Shown: positions 1 to 11,260, counted from the first letter of the stretch. The stretch: DNA of 64,000 nt from Ascaphus truei (GCA_036426205.1 CM071568.1:118977245-119041244); one strand, 5' to 3'. Numbers and translations: made by a program. Notes: generated by a model not told the origin, from the letters alone.

Positions 1-1823
1 GTAGTTGGGCTAGTTCGTCAAGCCTTGCAACAAGACAACCCCTCCATACTTAAATGAGCTCCCAAAGAACTGGTGGCCCTACTAATGAAGGAGATGGGAA
101 AATTTGAACTGGACAACTGCCTATTGTACAGGATCATACCGTATCACAATCATCCCGACAGGCGACAGTTATTTCTGCCCAAGATTCTGAAAAACATGGT
201 ACTCCGGGCCTTAAATGACGAGCATGGTCACCTTGGCATTGACAAAACGTTCGGTCTACTTCGTGATCGATTCTATTGGCCCAAAATGAGAGAATCTGTG
301 GAGATACATTGTAGGCAGTGCACCCATTGTATACAAAGGAAAACACTCCCCACCCGGGCGGCACCCATGGTCCATCTGAAAATTTCAGGACCCATGGATC
401 TGGTATGTATGGATTTCCTGTGCATCGAACCTGACACCCGGGGTATCGGAAATGTACTGGTAATCACAGATCACTATACTAGATATGCTCAAGCTTTTCC
501 TACCAAAGACCAACGGGCGGTGACTGTGGCTAAAGTGCTGTGGGAGAAATACTTCATTCATTATGGACTGCCAAATCGATTGCATTCTGATCAAGGCAGG
601 GACTTTGAAAGTAACCTCATACGAGAATTGCTTAAGTTACTGAGCATCACTAAGTCACGAACTACCCCATACCATCCGGAAGGGGATGCTATGCCTGAAC
701 GTTTCAATCGAATGCAGCTCGACATGTTGGGTACCCTGAAGGGCCCACAGAAGACCGAGTGGAGAAAGCACGTAGAGACTTTAGTGCATGCGTATAATTG
801 TACTTGCCACGAGTCCACCGGTTATACACCGTACTTCCTAATGTTTGGATGAGAAGCTCGGCTACCAGTAGATGTGCGACTGCGGATATCTACCGATGGG
901 GTATCCAACAGGACGCATTTTCGGTTTGTGCAAAGATTACAATACAGCTTGCACATGGATATAAAATGGCAGAGAAGGCGGCTGCTCAACTAAATGCGAG
1001 TAATAAGAGGCGCTATGATCACAGAGTGCGCCATAAGGAAATCCGCCCAGGGGATGTGGTCCTCCTTCGCAACTTGGGTGTCCCCGGAAAGCAAAAACTG
1101 GCCGACTGATGGAGAGATGGCGTGTATGAAGTGGAGTCGCAGATGCCTGGCCTCCCGGTATACCGCATCAAAGACTCAGAACGCTGGGTAAAGGTATGGC
1201 ATAGAAATCATCTCCTCCCCATACCTCAAGTAGGGGATAACGAATTGGAAGTGCCCACTGCTTCGCTCGATGGAGAGTCCAATATTACAGAGGGTGGCCC
1301 TGAGACTGTAGTTAATGCCACCTCTGAGGATCCTATGGAGGGAACCTCTCAAAGGGGCCTTCCGACCGTGAGGGCATCTCCCGAAGGAGCTACGGATAAA
1401 GGGCCCTTTGGTCCAACGACAGATACGCTGATTCCAATGAGCCAGCCATTAGATCCCCAGAGCCCATGCTTTGTGCCTCAAAGAGACTGTGTAGAAACAT
1501 TGAGCCCCTCAAGGGAAGAGATTGAATTGCCGAGTGAGATTTGTTACTCTCCAGAGGGAATAACGGAAGAGCACCTGCGCAGAAGCCAAAGAGCTGGTCA
1601 ACCTACCATGAGAATGACTTACGATCAATTCAGGGCACCCCATTATGAGGCTCAGCAGTGGGCTCGCAATAGAGTTATATCTGTGATTGGTATGTTCAAT
1701 GAAACCTCATGTAGAGTATACAGTGATAAGTTGTATTTCTCATGTATGCATTTTTATTGTGTAAATATGTGTTTGGTTACGTTCCAAGCGGGGAAGTTGG
1801 ATTCCACCAGGGGGAGAATGTAG
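1..1823 (+). pseudogene. Ty3/gypsy retrotransposon pol fragment: integrase and C-terminal extension, decayed
   Basis: This is the 3' part of a Ty3/gypsy polyprotein; the integrase would insert element cDNA into the genome. The frame starting at 73 shows the zinc-binding region (HGH near residues 51-53, CTHC at 83-86). The DDE core follows: D in VCMDF near residue 114, D in HSDQG near 173, E in MPERFNR near 209. The frame is broken by TGA at 55-57 and 850-852. A one-base shift lies near 955-965. The GPY/F-like tail (RPGDVVLLRN) and a long acidic/proline-rich C-terminus follow, interrupted by a TGA at 1107-1109, and end at 1823. Reverse transcriptase, protease and gag lie left of the window or are absent. 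Its TAG stop overlaps the first bases of the LTR. I am sure of the family and of the inactivation; the exact subfamily is unknown. Confidence 0.93.
1809..1818 (+). promoter_or_regulatory. Polypurine tract of the gypsy element
   Basis: A purine run AGGGGGAGAA lies directly before the TGTAG that opens the LTR. This is the expected position of the plus-strand primer for LTR-element reverse transcription. Confidence 0.75.
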
Positions 1824-2934
1824 GGGTGCCCTGGTTTGCCTCTCTACCTCCGCTGCAGGGTGCCTCTCGAGGGAGTGTTCAGAGGTTCTGCGGCGGCCCG
1901 GTAGCACAGGGCGCCGCCATGTTGTTGCGCAATAGTCAGGCATGATTGTCAGAAGCGGAGAGGGTCGCGCATGCGCAGTGCAAAGCGCGCGAATGGCTGG
2001 CCCCGCAGTAGACTACAATTCCCAGGAGCCTCAGCAGAGCCACCTGACACCAAGGAACCAATAGGAGTGCAGGAATTGCTGGCAGGCAGAAAAGGGAAGC
2101 GAGGGCGAGAGACCACGCTAGCCAGAGGGCACCGGAGGAGCAAGGGGAGAGGTAGTGTGTGTGCAGGGAGTCAGTGACCCACCTGCATAGGCCAGATTTA
2201 CCCTCAGGCCCAAGTGCATACCCTGAGTCACCATAAGCTTGTGGTGCTGCAGGGACGCCCTATAGAGAGAAAGGCACCTATTCCCTTACTGTAGCAACAG
2301 ATAGGGACACAGTGTCGCGGAGCTGCGGTGTGTGTGAACAGTGGTTTGGGCTCAAGCTGCTGGACATCACCAACTCGGGAGAGACTGCGCTGGATCGGCG
2401 GATCCTTTTCGAAGTCAGTTACTGGCTACAGGAGTAGCCGGAAGATATTTAATAAGTGCACCAACACCGGTACCATCAGGCGCTGATCCCGCCTTGGGGG
2501 AGGACTTTTTGGGGACACTGGGTTGAGTGACCAAAAAGGCTGCGCATATATAAATATACCTATACTGGTCACGGTGTGGGGTGCACGCGGTGGTGGGATG
2601 TGACATTATTCTATTGGAGAGTGGCCGAGCCACAGATATATGTATTGCCTGTCTGCCATTTATATGCATCATTATATGTGTGTTATCTTTAATAGATATA
2701 AGAAAAGGTTCTGCCATTAGGTTTCAGTAAACGGTTCCCAAGTTGAAGTGTGTTATTATTTTTCTTGCCATGGGGAATCTCACTTATTGGGGTTCCTGGG
2801 TAAGTGGAGGCGCTTCCAAGACTCTAATATTACCCCAGGCTCCCAGTTAGCGGAGGCCCAGATCTCGCTGAGCCAACAGGTAGATGCAGTAGTAGTAGAG
2901 TAGTCGCTCTAGATAAGCAGGAAAGAGGGCTACA
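1819..2934 (+). repeat. 3' LTR of the Ty3/gypsy element
   Basis: The segment begins TGTAG directly after the polypurine tract and ends CTACA, so its ends are short inverted repeats of each other, as expected for an LTR. Its length of about 1.1 kb is long but acceptable for Ty3/gypsy. The first 350 bases are GC-rich; AT-rich DNA with a run of ATATATAAATATAC follows near 2545. The 5' LTR lies outside the window, so LTR divergence and the target duplication (possibly TAAAT at 2935-2939) cannot be tested here. The right boundary is less certain than the left one. Confidence 0.75.
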
Positions 2935-3059
2935 TAAATATGTCAAATATGGTTCATACATTAGGTAGTGTGGTCTATACAACATACTTTTTGTATTATT
3001 ATAGATTATTTGATAAAAAATACTTACATGATAATGATCCATATAGTTGATCATAGGAA

Positions 3060-3910
3060 GACATGACACCTTCAACAAGGATGTCATTTTCCCGAGGGGT
3101 AAATCGTGGGTTTCTTAGGCCTGGGACCTGCTGCGCCCGGCGGCGCGGATGGCTGCACGAGCTTTCCCCACCAGCAGGGGAATCCTCCCGAGCCGGTCCC
3201 GGTCCCCCCTCACGGCACAGCTCACTACATGCTGTGACGCGTCAGCCGCTAGGGGATTCAAGAGAATTGTAATTCCTAGCGTCGACGCGTCACGTGGTGT
3301 GGCTGTGAGCCAATGAGGAGGGGAGGCTTCGGGAGGAGGGGAGGCTTTGGGAGGAGGGGAGGCTTCGGGGAGCGGGGAGGAGAGTGTGGAGGGAAAGCAG
3401 CGTGAGTGCCTGTCTGTGCCTGTGTGTGTGGCTGTGTGTGTGTGTGTGTGTATGTGTGTGCCTGTCTGTGTTTGTGTATGTGTGTGCCTGCCTGTTTGTG
3501 TGTGTGTGTGTGTACATGAGTGTGTGTGTGTGAGTGCATGAGTGTCAGCGTGTGAGTTAGTCTCCTGCTGCAGCCGGATACAGTGTCCCTCTCCCAGTGC
3601 TGTCTGTACAAGCCCAGCCGATCACACACCTAGGGCAGCCCGCAGCAGCTCCCTGCTGCAGCCCGAGCCCGAGCCCGTGTAGAGGGGGGGTAGCGGGTCA
3701 CTCCACTTAAACCACGCCCCCGCTTAAACCATGCCCCCGCTTAAACCACGCCCCCCTCCCACTCCAGCCCCGGCTCACGCTCCCTACAGACCGCATATCG
3801 CGGTCTGTGTCTGTCAGCGCCCCGCCTGTCTGCAGTGCTGTCGCGCTGATGGAGGGAGCGGGGCCTTAGCCTTAGGCCCTCCGTACACGCTTGGCTTGAT
3901 GCGGGCCCCT
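3060..3910. repeat. CpG-rich composite repeat block
   Basis: No gene is seen. The block holds CpG-dense DNA (3120-3300), three copies of an approximately 18-bp GAGGCTTCGGGAGGAGG-type unit (3318-3378), a TG tract (described separately) and three copies of a 17-bp CTTAAACCACGCCCCCG unit (3705-3754). A perfect 8-bp-arm hairpin, CAGACCGC/GCGGTCTG, lies near 3787-3807. All long open frames here are low-complexity by-products. Confidence 0.6.
3408..3545. repeat. TG-rich microsatellite, interrupted
   Basis: A run of TG dinucleotides is broken by TGCCTGTC-type interruptions. The His/Thr-rich or Cys/Val-rich frames across it are artefacts of the repeat. Confidence 0.9.
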
Positions 3911-4039
3911 CATCACTTCCATCCTCATCACAGTTCGTATGGTGGACAGTGTCCCTCTCTCCCTGTCCACTACTCCCGCTACCCTCACCCACCTGCACTC
4001 CCCCACCTGGAGTATCATCACGGGACCGTACCTGTACGT

Positions 4040-4350
4040 CCCACTCCTCTCCCACGCTCCACCACTCCCCCACTCCCACAGGCCACTGCACCACTTCCAC
4101 TCCCACTCCTCCACTCCACCAGCCACCGCACCACCTCCACTCCCACCCTCCACCACTCCACCAGCCACCGCACCACCTCCACTCCCACGCTCCACCACTC
4201 CACCAGCCACCGCACCACCTCCACTCCCACGCTCCACCACTCAACCAGCCACCACACCACTCACACGTCAACTCACACGTCCACTCCCATGTCCACTCCC
4301 ATAACCACTGCCACATCCATTCCCACGTTCACTCCCACGTCCACTCCCAA
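4040..4350. repeat. 42-bp minisatellite grading into 12-bp repeats
   Basis: About four tandem copies of a 42-bp C-rich unit (containing CCACCTCCACTCCCACGCTC) run to about 4250. They grade into CACTCCCACGTC-type 12-mers. Because 42 is a multiple of three, several frames remain open, but they encode only Pro/Thr/His or Trp/Gly repeats and are not supported as genes. Confidence 0.9.
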
Positions 4351-4703
4351 GCATCCTCTCTATTTCACTCAGTCACAAAAAACAAATATAAAAAAAAGGA
4401 CACACTCAAAAAGTTCTTTCACAACAATTCAAAAATGTAGTGAAAAAAAATATAATAATACAAGACAACTCACTCAATAATCACCAACAAATCACCAACT
4501 CTCTCCTACTACTACCACCAACTCCACTCTATCTCTCCTCACAACTGCACCTACACACGCTGAAGAAAATGGGTGCTTTATATAGGGTGTTACTCAAAAA
4601 TCGTGGCGCGAAAGTGTGATTAGAATTAGTGTCATGTGCTTAGCTAATTTCCTGACTTCATCTTGTCACCACTTAACCCCTACAGTACCAAGTCCATACA
4701 AAT

Positions 4704-4754
4704 ATATCTATCTATATCTATATCTATATCTATATCTATATCTATATCTATATA
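4704..4754. repeat. (TATATC)n microsatellite
   Basis: Tandem six-base TATATC units follow an imperfect ATCT start. Confidence 0.95.
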
Positions 4755-4945
4755 CTGTAGATGACACACACAGTAATTTACTACGATATTATAGTGAATG
4801 GATTCACTCGTTACATGGACTCTCCCACAGATACCCCCAGGAAAGTCAGGGGACATACACGAACCTCAGAGGAGCATAATTGCGGTTGCGTGGAGATGAG
4901 CAAATTATTTATAATTGTTTACATTCATTTTTATAATACTGTAAA

Positions 4946-5191
4946 TGAGCAGGGTGTCTCCGGAGCTGAATCGCATTGGTTTCAGGTCCGGGGACCCCCT
5001 ACTTCAGGAGATACAGGCTCCGTTATGGGCTGCCGGTATCCCCTGTACTTTTTAAACTTCCGCGTCACGTGACCGGGACATTTCAATTCTGCAGGGGATA
5101 CCGGCACCCCATATCAGGGCCTGTATCTCCTGAAGTAGGGGGTCCCCGTGGATGAAACAAATGCGGTACATCTCCGGAGACCCCCTGCTCA
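4946..5191. repeat. 245-bp palindrome module, copy A
   Basis: The two halves are reverse complements with few mismatches: the left half starts TGAGCAGGG and the right ends CCCCCTGCTCA. The exact centre falls in CACGTG (5066-5071). Homologous modules occur at 5303-5546, 13976-14219, 21481-21650 and 27810-28056. Nothing suggests coding; the long frames across it are by-products. Confidence 0.9.
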
Positions 5192-5302
5192 TGTACACTA
5201 CGGTCAAAACACACATATCAATAAACAATAATTCCTTTCCGTAGCGGCTATCTGATATAGTAATGAAGCTGCATTAATGTACATTTTAATAATAGTGTGC
5301 GG

Positions 5303-5546
5303 AAGCAGGGGGGCCCCTGAGCTGAACTGCATTGATTTCTGCCTCGGTGACCCCCTACTTCAGGAGATACAGGCCCTGATATGTGGTGCCGGTATCCCCT
5401 GCAGAATTGAAATGTCCCTGTCACGTGACGCGGAAGTTTCAAAAGTATAGGGGAAACCGGCAGCCCATAACGGGGCCTGTATCTCCTGAAGTAGGGGTCC
5501 CCGGACCTGAAACCAATGCGGTTCAGCTCCGGAGACCCCCTGCTCA
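5303..5546. repeat. 245-bp palindrome module, copy B
   Basis: Same module as copy A, 112 bp further on, again centred on CACGTG (5422-5427). The spacer 5192-5302 is AT-rich. Together with copy A and the transposon end at 5846 it appears to be the right part of one inverted-repeat element. Confidence 0.9.
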
Positions 5547-5559
5547 TGTACACTATTAT

Positions 5560-5846
5560 AAAAATGTATTAATTTTGTGTACGATCGCCTTTAACAGCCT
5601 TACATAGAGATGCCAAATCTCCATGCAAATGTCACAGGCGGCTTATTTTTTCTATCAGTTATCATACGTGAAGTTTAAGTGCGCAAGCAGAGGGAAAAAA
5701 CCTTGCACGCACGATAAGCCAGTTTTGGGCACGTCCGATAGAAAATGGGCTAAGGGCCTTAGTGAATCGCTCGGCCGGCTTTATTTTTTATCGGACGTGA
5801 TAATTTTTTCAGGCTGGTGCGAAAGCACAGAGCTTAGTGCATAGCC
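5560..5846. mobile_element. Right end of an inverted-repeat DNA transposon (partial)
   Basis: The terminal GAGCTTAGTGCATAGCCCCC at about 5827-5846 read on the minus strand gives a start like GGGGGCTATGCACTAAGCTC. Subterminal sequence reading inward (TATCGGACG, GATTCACTAA, AGCCGCCTGT) matches the plus-strand sequence at 13692-13975. The two are therefore ends of the same family in opposite orientation. No partner end is visible to the left, so the copy is probably truncated. Confidence 0.6.
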
Positions 5847-6129
5847 CCCTATGTCTGTTATGAGCTTTATCTTCAGTGGTTTAAGGTGTTAATTATGATG
5901 ACAACAGGGGAGAGAAATTCTGCAGAAATATTATGAACAAAATAAAAAGGCATTACATTATGACCCTGATTTTTTTCCGAGCTGTGAAAGACAACATAAA
6001 TAGGGGTGACCAGATTTTGAAAATGAAAAACCAGGATACATTAAAAAAATTATTAATACAACAAATGGCATTACTAAAAAATGAATTTTATAATGATTTT
6101 TATCTAATAGTGTCACCATTGATGCTGTA

Positions 6130-6560
6130 TTATTCATTTACCCCTTCCCATTCTCTCTCTACCTTCTCCCCCATTCCCTCTACCCTCCCCTCCTCCATTT
6201 TCTCTCAAATTTTCTCTCATCCCCACCAGTCTCTCTCCCTTCCCCCCCCCCCCCCCAGTTTCTCTCCCTTCCTCCCCCCATTCTCTCTCCCTTCCATCCC
6301 CCATTCTCTCTCTCCCTTCCCTCCCCCATTCTTTCCTTTTCCTACCCCTTCCCACCCAATCTCTCCCTTCCCACCCCCCATTTACTCCCTTCCCTCCCTC
6401 CCCCCATTCCCCCCCTTCCCCCCATGCTCTCTCTCGTTTTCTTCGCTCCTCCATTTTCTCTCTCTCAATCCCCTCCTCTATTCTCTCTCCCCCCCCATTC
6501 TCTCCCCCTCCCTCGTCCATTCTTTCTCCACCCTCCTCCATTCTCTCTACCCCCCATTCT
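6130..6560. repeat. C/T-rich minisatellite within the hAT-type element
   Basis: Loose repeats of CCCTTCCCTCCCCCATTCTC-type units about 20-30 bp long, almost pure pyrimidine on the plus strand. A related purine-rich stretch in opposite orientation lies at 26260-26720. Confidence 0.85.
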
Positions 6561-6564
6561 CTCT

Positions 6565-6905
6565 CTGACCTGCACAGACACACAGCCACTGACCTGTGCA
6601 GACACTCACACAGCCAGACCTGCACAGAACTGCACAGCCACTGACCCTGCACAGAACCTGCACAGACACTGACACTGACACTGACCCTGCACAGACACTG
6701 ACACTGATCCTGCACAGACTCTGCACAGACACTGACCCTGCAGCTGCACAAACACTGACACTGCAAAGACACTGACCCTGACCCTGACCAGACACTGACC
6801 CTGACCAGACACTGACCCTGCACAGACACTGACCCTGCACAGACACTGACCCTGCACAGACACTGACAGTGTACAGACACTGACCCTGACCCTGCACATA
6901 CACTG
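6565..6905. repeat. 17-bp minisatellite (TGCACAGACACTGACCC)
   Basis: About twenty tandem or slightly shuffled copies of the 17-bp unit. The minus-strand Cys/Val/Ser-rich frames are by-products. Confidence 0.92.
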
Positions 6906-7362
6906 ACACCATCTCTGAGGAGAAGTGGCAGGGGGGGTGGTGTATGTCCTACCTGTCACTCTGGAGCATGGTTGGGGGGGAAGCCATCTTGGGCTCTGGC
7001 AGCAGGCACCTCACTTCCGGCTCTCACTGCTGAGGCTCTGCTGACACTAACCCTGCCCCCACCCTCTGCATCTAACCCCGCCGCCCACCCTCTATAGCTA
7101 TCCCCGCCCCCACACTCTGCAGCTGCAGCCAGACTGCCACCGCTCTTCTTCTGCTCTCCTCCCTGCCAGCATTCTCTGCTCCGTGCTGCCGCCCCTCTCT
7201 CCTCCCTGCATTTTTGCTCTCTGCTGCACCCCCTTCCCCGCTCTGATGGTTTAAACCGGGACAGTCACAAAAAAAAGGGACATTTTAATGAGTGTCGGGC
7301 AGACAGGACAGGCTTTAAAAAAAGGGACTGTCCTTGCTAAACCGGGACATCTGGTCATCCTA

Positions 7363-7936
7363 AACATAAATGGATTTTTAAGGCATAAAAAGCATTTTCC
7401 CTGGAACACCCACGTCTATGAGGATGAACACTTGTTTCAATAATCAACTAAAAATGTACTGGGATTGGTTTTCATCTAATAAAAAATAAGTTTTGTTTTA
7501 TAATGTGTTCACTGGTTTCATTATTTTAAGACGTTTCTACTCTGTTGCAGTAAATTTAATACACTTATAGTAGTACTGTACATAAAGTACTAAGGTTTTT
7601 TAGCCCTTGTCAGCATGTAACGCAGTACACTCAACCTAGCCCTTGTCAGCATATGCCATGTAGTACAGTGAGTGTCACTCAGCCTAGCCCTTGTCAGTAT
7701 GTTCCATGCAGTACAGTAAGTGTCACTTAACCTAGACCTTGTCAGCATGTCTAAAGTGTTCACTGGCATGCATACAGTACATTTCACATAATGGTTGCAT
7801 AGAGCATGCAAGCACAGAAACTCAATGACCCACTAATGCGTTCCATACAGAACATGTATGCGCAGTTTGAATTGGTTGTACACAATCTATTTCGTCCTTA
7901 TTAATAATAAATAGCAATCTCACAATTATTTTGCAG
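7363..7936. other. Intergenic AT-rich DNA
   Basis: No gene or known element seen, except the 48-bp tandem repeat at 7600-7757. Confidence 0.5.
7600..7757. repeat. Short tandem repeat, 48-bp period
   Basis: AGCCCTTGTCAG recurs at 7602, 7638, 7686 and (as AGACCTTGTCAG) 7734. Spacing is 36, 48 and 48 bp, with CATGYAGTACAGT in each unit. Confidence 0.85.
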
Positions 7937-8091
7937 GTGAAACTGTACAATAAACTGCAGGGCACACTGACAAGAGATGCTCGGCGTGGGACAGTCAGTG
8001 AGGTAGGCCTGCAGCTGGGGGAGAGCCGGGCTGAGCTGCAACTAGAGGACCGGCAGCAAGGCCTGGCCAGAGTTCTGAGACCATCCCCAAT
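7937..8091 (+). CDS. Possible internal coding exon, unrecognised
   Basis: A 155-bp stretch starts after TTATTTTGCAG and ends before GTAAGT (8092-8097), both close to splice consensus. One frame is open throughout (51 codons, ending in phase 2) and is rich in Leu, Gln, Arg and Glu with a helical pattern (GLQLGESRAELQLEDRQQG). The following TAA falls inside the donor, so the frame needs splicing. GC content is higher than in the flanks. I do not recognise the product. It could equally be a chance open frame inside an unrecognised repeat, since transposon-like minisatellite DNA follows immediately. Confidence 0.3.
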
Positions 8092-8099
8092 GTAAGTCT

Positions 8100-8840
8100 G
8101 TATTTTATATGTATTTGGGAGGTGGGAAGGGTGTTTGTTTAATTGGGCCGTGGGGGGTTTATATGTATTTGGGGGGCAGGGGTGTATATGTATTTTGGGG
8201 TGGTTGTTTTTAAAATGTATTTTTTTTTAATGTATAGTATGTGTTTTTTTTTTATATGTATTTGAGGGGTGGGGTTTCTTTTTATATTTATTTGGGGGTA
8301 GGGTTTTTTAATAGTATTTGGGGGTGTTTTTTTATATGTACATTATGTGTTTTTTATGTATTTGAGAGGTAGGGGTTCTTTTTATATGTATTTGGAGGGT
8401 GGTTTTGAATATATATTTGGGGGAAAGGGGGAGTTTGGTATGTATTTGTGGGGTGGGGGGTGAGTTTGGTATGTATTTGAGAGGTAGGTTTTTTATGAAT
8501 GTATTTGGAGTGTTGTATGCATTTGGGGAGTAGTTTTTTTTGTGTGTGTATTTGGGGGGTGGGAAGATTTTTTGGTATGTATTTTGTGGAGGGGATTGAG
8601 TGAGTGGGGTTATTGACAAAGGGGGGGAGAGTGAGAGGAGAGAGGGGGTATAAGAGAGGGGGTGAGGAGTGAGTGGGGAAAAGAGGGAGTAAGAGTGAGA
8701 CGCAAGGAAGAGAAATACATGTGAGGAGTGGAGGGATTGCGTGAGAGTGGGGTAATTGATGGAGGGGGAGAGTAAGAGATAGTGAGACGGAGTGTAGAGA
8801 AAGACATGATATGACGTGGGGAAATAGAGGGGGCTCGCAA
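8100..8840. repeat. G/T-rich then G/A-rich minisatellite
   Basis: From 8100 to 8600 a degenerate unit TATATGTATTTGGGGGGTGG recurs about every 25-45 bp. From 8610 to 8840 it passes into purine-rich GAGAGGGGGTGAGGAG-like DNA. No coding content. Confidence 0.8.
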
Positions 8841-8874
8841 AGGGATGAAATGGGGGCTCACAAGACCACCACCA

Positions 8875-8938
8875 TGGGGCGGGGGGGGGGGGGGGGCAGT
8901 CATAACTCTAGTCCTGAAAAATTCTGTCTGCGGCCCTG
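8875..8938. mobile_element. Probable right end of a hAT-type element
   Basis: Read on the minus strand the end is CAGGGCCGCAGACAGAATTT, preceded (plus strand) by a poly-G run. This resembles hAT termini and the right end of the 25667-27515 element (poly-G/C run, then GAAAAATT, then CCGCA-type end). I could not find a matching left end or target duplication, so the extent is open. Confidence 0.35.
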
Positions 8939-9551
8939 ATTACAGGCCTTCAGGGTGGTCATGTAAGCCAATCATGAGCTGGCTTAAGCCGACCAGGATG
9001 ATGATCCAAACCTGTCTCCAACATACAATCCTTGGTTGTAAATATATTGAGTAAACTCTAACAGACCAGGGTACTTAGCAATTGACTAATTTTTCTACCA
9101 ACGACAAACATTGAAATATTATATTTTTTGGTTGTTTGTACATTCTTTGGACTCCAGTGGAGTCTGTTTGATTTGATGTGTGCTGAAGACTATCATCTTT
9201 GTTGTGAATCACTATTGATCTATGATCAATGTTCTACTTAATCACTAATAATTTTAAGAGTTGTTTTAAAAAAAAATACATGTATTGAGGAATTTAGAAA
9301 GTTGAAATGCTAGTACTGATTTTCCTTTTTGTCATAGTAAATATATAAATAATACATTTGGCAGGCCAGTTCTAAGCCTGTATAGTCTTTCAATTAAAAA
9401 AAAAATCTTGAATAATTTAGAAGAATACCCCAATAGGTTATTAATTGTGATGGTATACCAGTTTCTTCTTTGACAGACAAACATACTAAACAAGTAGCTA
9501 AACTAACAGTCTTTCATGTCTCTGTCACCCACAGTAATACAACTGCGGTGG

Positions 9552-9710
9552 TCATGGCATTGGAGGATTAAAGCTGTAAGCGGTCCCATAGGATGCATGG
9601 ATGCCCACAGCGCAATTGCCGTAAACACTGTCCCCGGTGAAGTGAACTTTTGCTCCTTCATCCACAGACAGTGAGTTAACATTTGCAATACGACATTCCA
9701 ATACGACATT
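9552..9710 (-). CDS. Probable last coding exon of a host gene, product not identified
   Basis: On the minus strand a strong acceptor (run of eight T, then CATATGTAG) ends at 9711. It is followed by 52 codons in one frame and a TGA. The peptide begins NVVLECRIANVNSLSVDEG, is not low-complexity and is unlike any transposon protein here. It has alternating hydrophobic residues and a VYGNCAVGIH stretch that loosely recalls right-handed beta-helix repeats, but I cannot name a family. A second, longer frame over the same bases (9503-9709) starts at an internal ATG and looks like a shadow. The AT-rich DNA at 9060-9551 would be 3' UTR; I see no clear AATAAA in it. Upstream exons should lie to the right on the minus strand, and none is obvious before 12900. 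Confidence 0.5.
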   Translation of the reverse strand, partial: NVVLECRIANVNSLSVDEGAKVHFTGDSVYGNCAVGIHASYGTAYSFNPPMP

Positions 9711-9719
9711 CTACATATG

Positions 9720-11260
9720 AAAAAAAATTGTCTTTAACACTGAAATAAAACATTGTGAGAAATTTGTGAAAGAAGACTCTTATACAATACAAAATTAAAT
9801 TACAGTAGGAAAAATATATATTTTATATATATTTTAAGGTTTAGCGTTTGAGTGAGTTTATTTCAACACAATTAAATACTTTTACCTCATTCAGATTCAT
9901 ATCACATACAGTATATACTGTATTTGTGTCTTATTGTCTTCAATTTTCCAGCTCACTAGGTGGCAGTATATCATACATTATACAAAACAAATGTAAAATA
10001 AAAGATCTGATTCACAATTATTGTGTGCAAGATGAAACCATTATTACCCTTTATGTAAAGAAAGCAAAAAAAGAAGTATATATACAATTTTCTATGACAT
10101 TAACATTTCAAAGTGTCAAACAAGTTATATCTCGTATTTCTCTAAACAATGTTTATGGTTGCATTTCATGTTTGTGAAAATAATATAGCTTAAAAAATTC
10201 ATAGACAATTATAAAAAAAGTAACCATAGTGAAAGATCTCATATTTCTAAACAAATCACCCAAAAAAAGAACACAGTGACATAAAAAAATATCTGCTAAC
10301 TTTAAAAAAAACAGTTATTTAAAACCATGTGCACTCATTTGTCTCATCATTTTCAAGGAGAAAAAATGTTCAACTATTGCTGCCCACCACTCCCAGATTT
10401 AATAGTTCTTGCACTAATAGTTTCCATTTGTACTGTATATTGGGGCATTGCCATATTGAAAACATAGCTGAAATTTGTAAAGGTTTCCAATAAAATCACT
10501 AATAATGTTTGTGGCTCTTTAAATAGAGGAAGCTTTGAAAGTTAGAATTGTGTTGAATTCAAGATGTTTTCTTTTGCTGCAAGATATTTTTTATTCGATT
10601 TATCTTTGAGAGATGAGATTCTGCTTAATTTTAGATATCATTTGAGAAACATTCTAATAGGAATCGCTGTATGTGAATATAGCATAATCTTTTCAATTCT
10701 TACACCAGAAACTAATGGTAAATGTTCAATAAGGAATCTGCTATAACAAGATACAGCTAATTTTTTTGCCAATGTAGGAAACAAAAAGCAAATAATTGCA
10801 GTCAAATATAATTCAGTTTACTATACTGTACTAGGCAGTTCAACAAACATTGGATTGCATTCTGTATACATTTTTTGAAGCAAATGTTAACCCCTTCAGT
10901 GCTGGAAAGGGCTATTAAAATCTTATACAAAGTTCTAAATTAGATTTTAACATGAACACTAAAGAAAGACATCATTTTATGAGGTACTTTACAGATGCAC
11001 AACTACATTTACTTATAATATACAATAGAGAACCACAGCCAGTAAAAATATACGGAAAAACAATTCAATTTTGGTGTAGTTTCTTCATTATAACTAAAAT
11101 AAATCTACTTGTATCTTGAAGTGTGACAGAGCAGCTTTTTAAATGAGTAAATAGTCCACACTGCACTTGTGATGAAAAAATTCCTTTTGGTGGTTTATTT
11201 TACATACAAGTAAACAGAAAGTTAGGTACACTATCCCTTTAAGGCAAATAAAACCATAAG
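9720..11260. other. AT-rich intergenic or intronic DNA
   Basis: No element, repeat or convincing coding frame seen. If the exon at 9552-9710 is real, this would be intron. Confidence 0.5.

Larger units (their letters stand above)
6001..7362. mobile_element. Non-autonomous hAT-type element with 8-bp target duplication
   Basis: The left end TAGGGGTGACCAGAT and the right end ATCTGGTCATCCTA are near-perfect inverted repeats. AACATAAA flanks both sides (5993-6000 and 7363-7370), an 8-bp target duplication typical of hAT. The 1.36-kb interior holds no transposase, only C/T-rich DNA, a 17-bp minisatellite and GC-rich sequence. Superfamily assignment rests on the duplication length. Confidence 0.85.

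Noticed and set aside
3276..4480. Long frames rich in His/Thr, Pro/Thr or Trp/Gly on both strands
   Set aside because: They fall entirely on TG and 42-bp repeats and have no start context, splice sites or non-repetitive part.
6134..6959. Frames of 117-248 codons rich in Cys, Val, Ser or Arg/Glu/Gly
   Set aside because: By-products of the C/T-rich and 17-bp minisatellites inside a non-autonomous hAT-type element.
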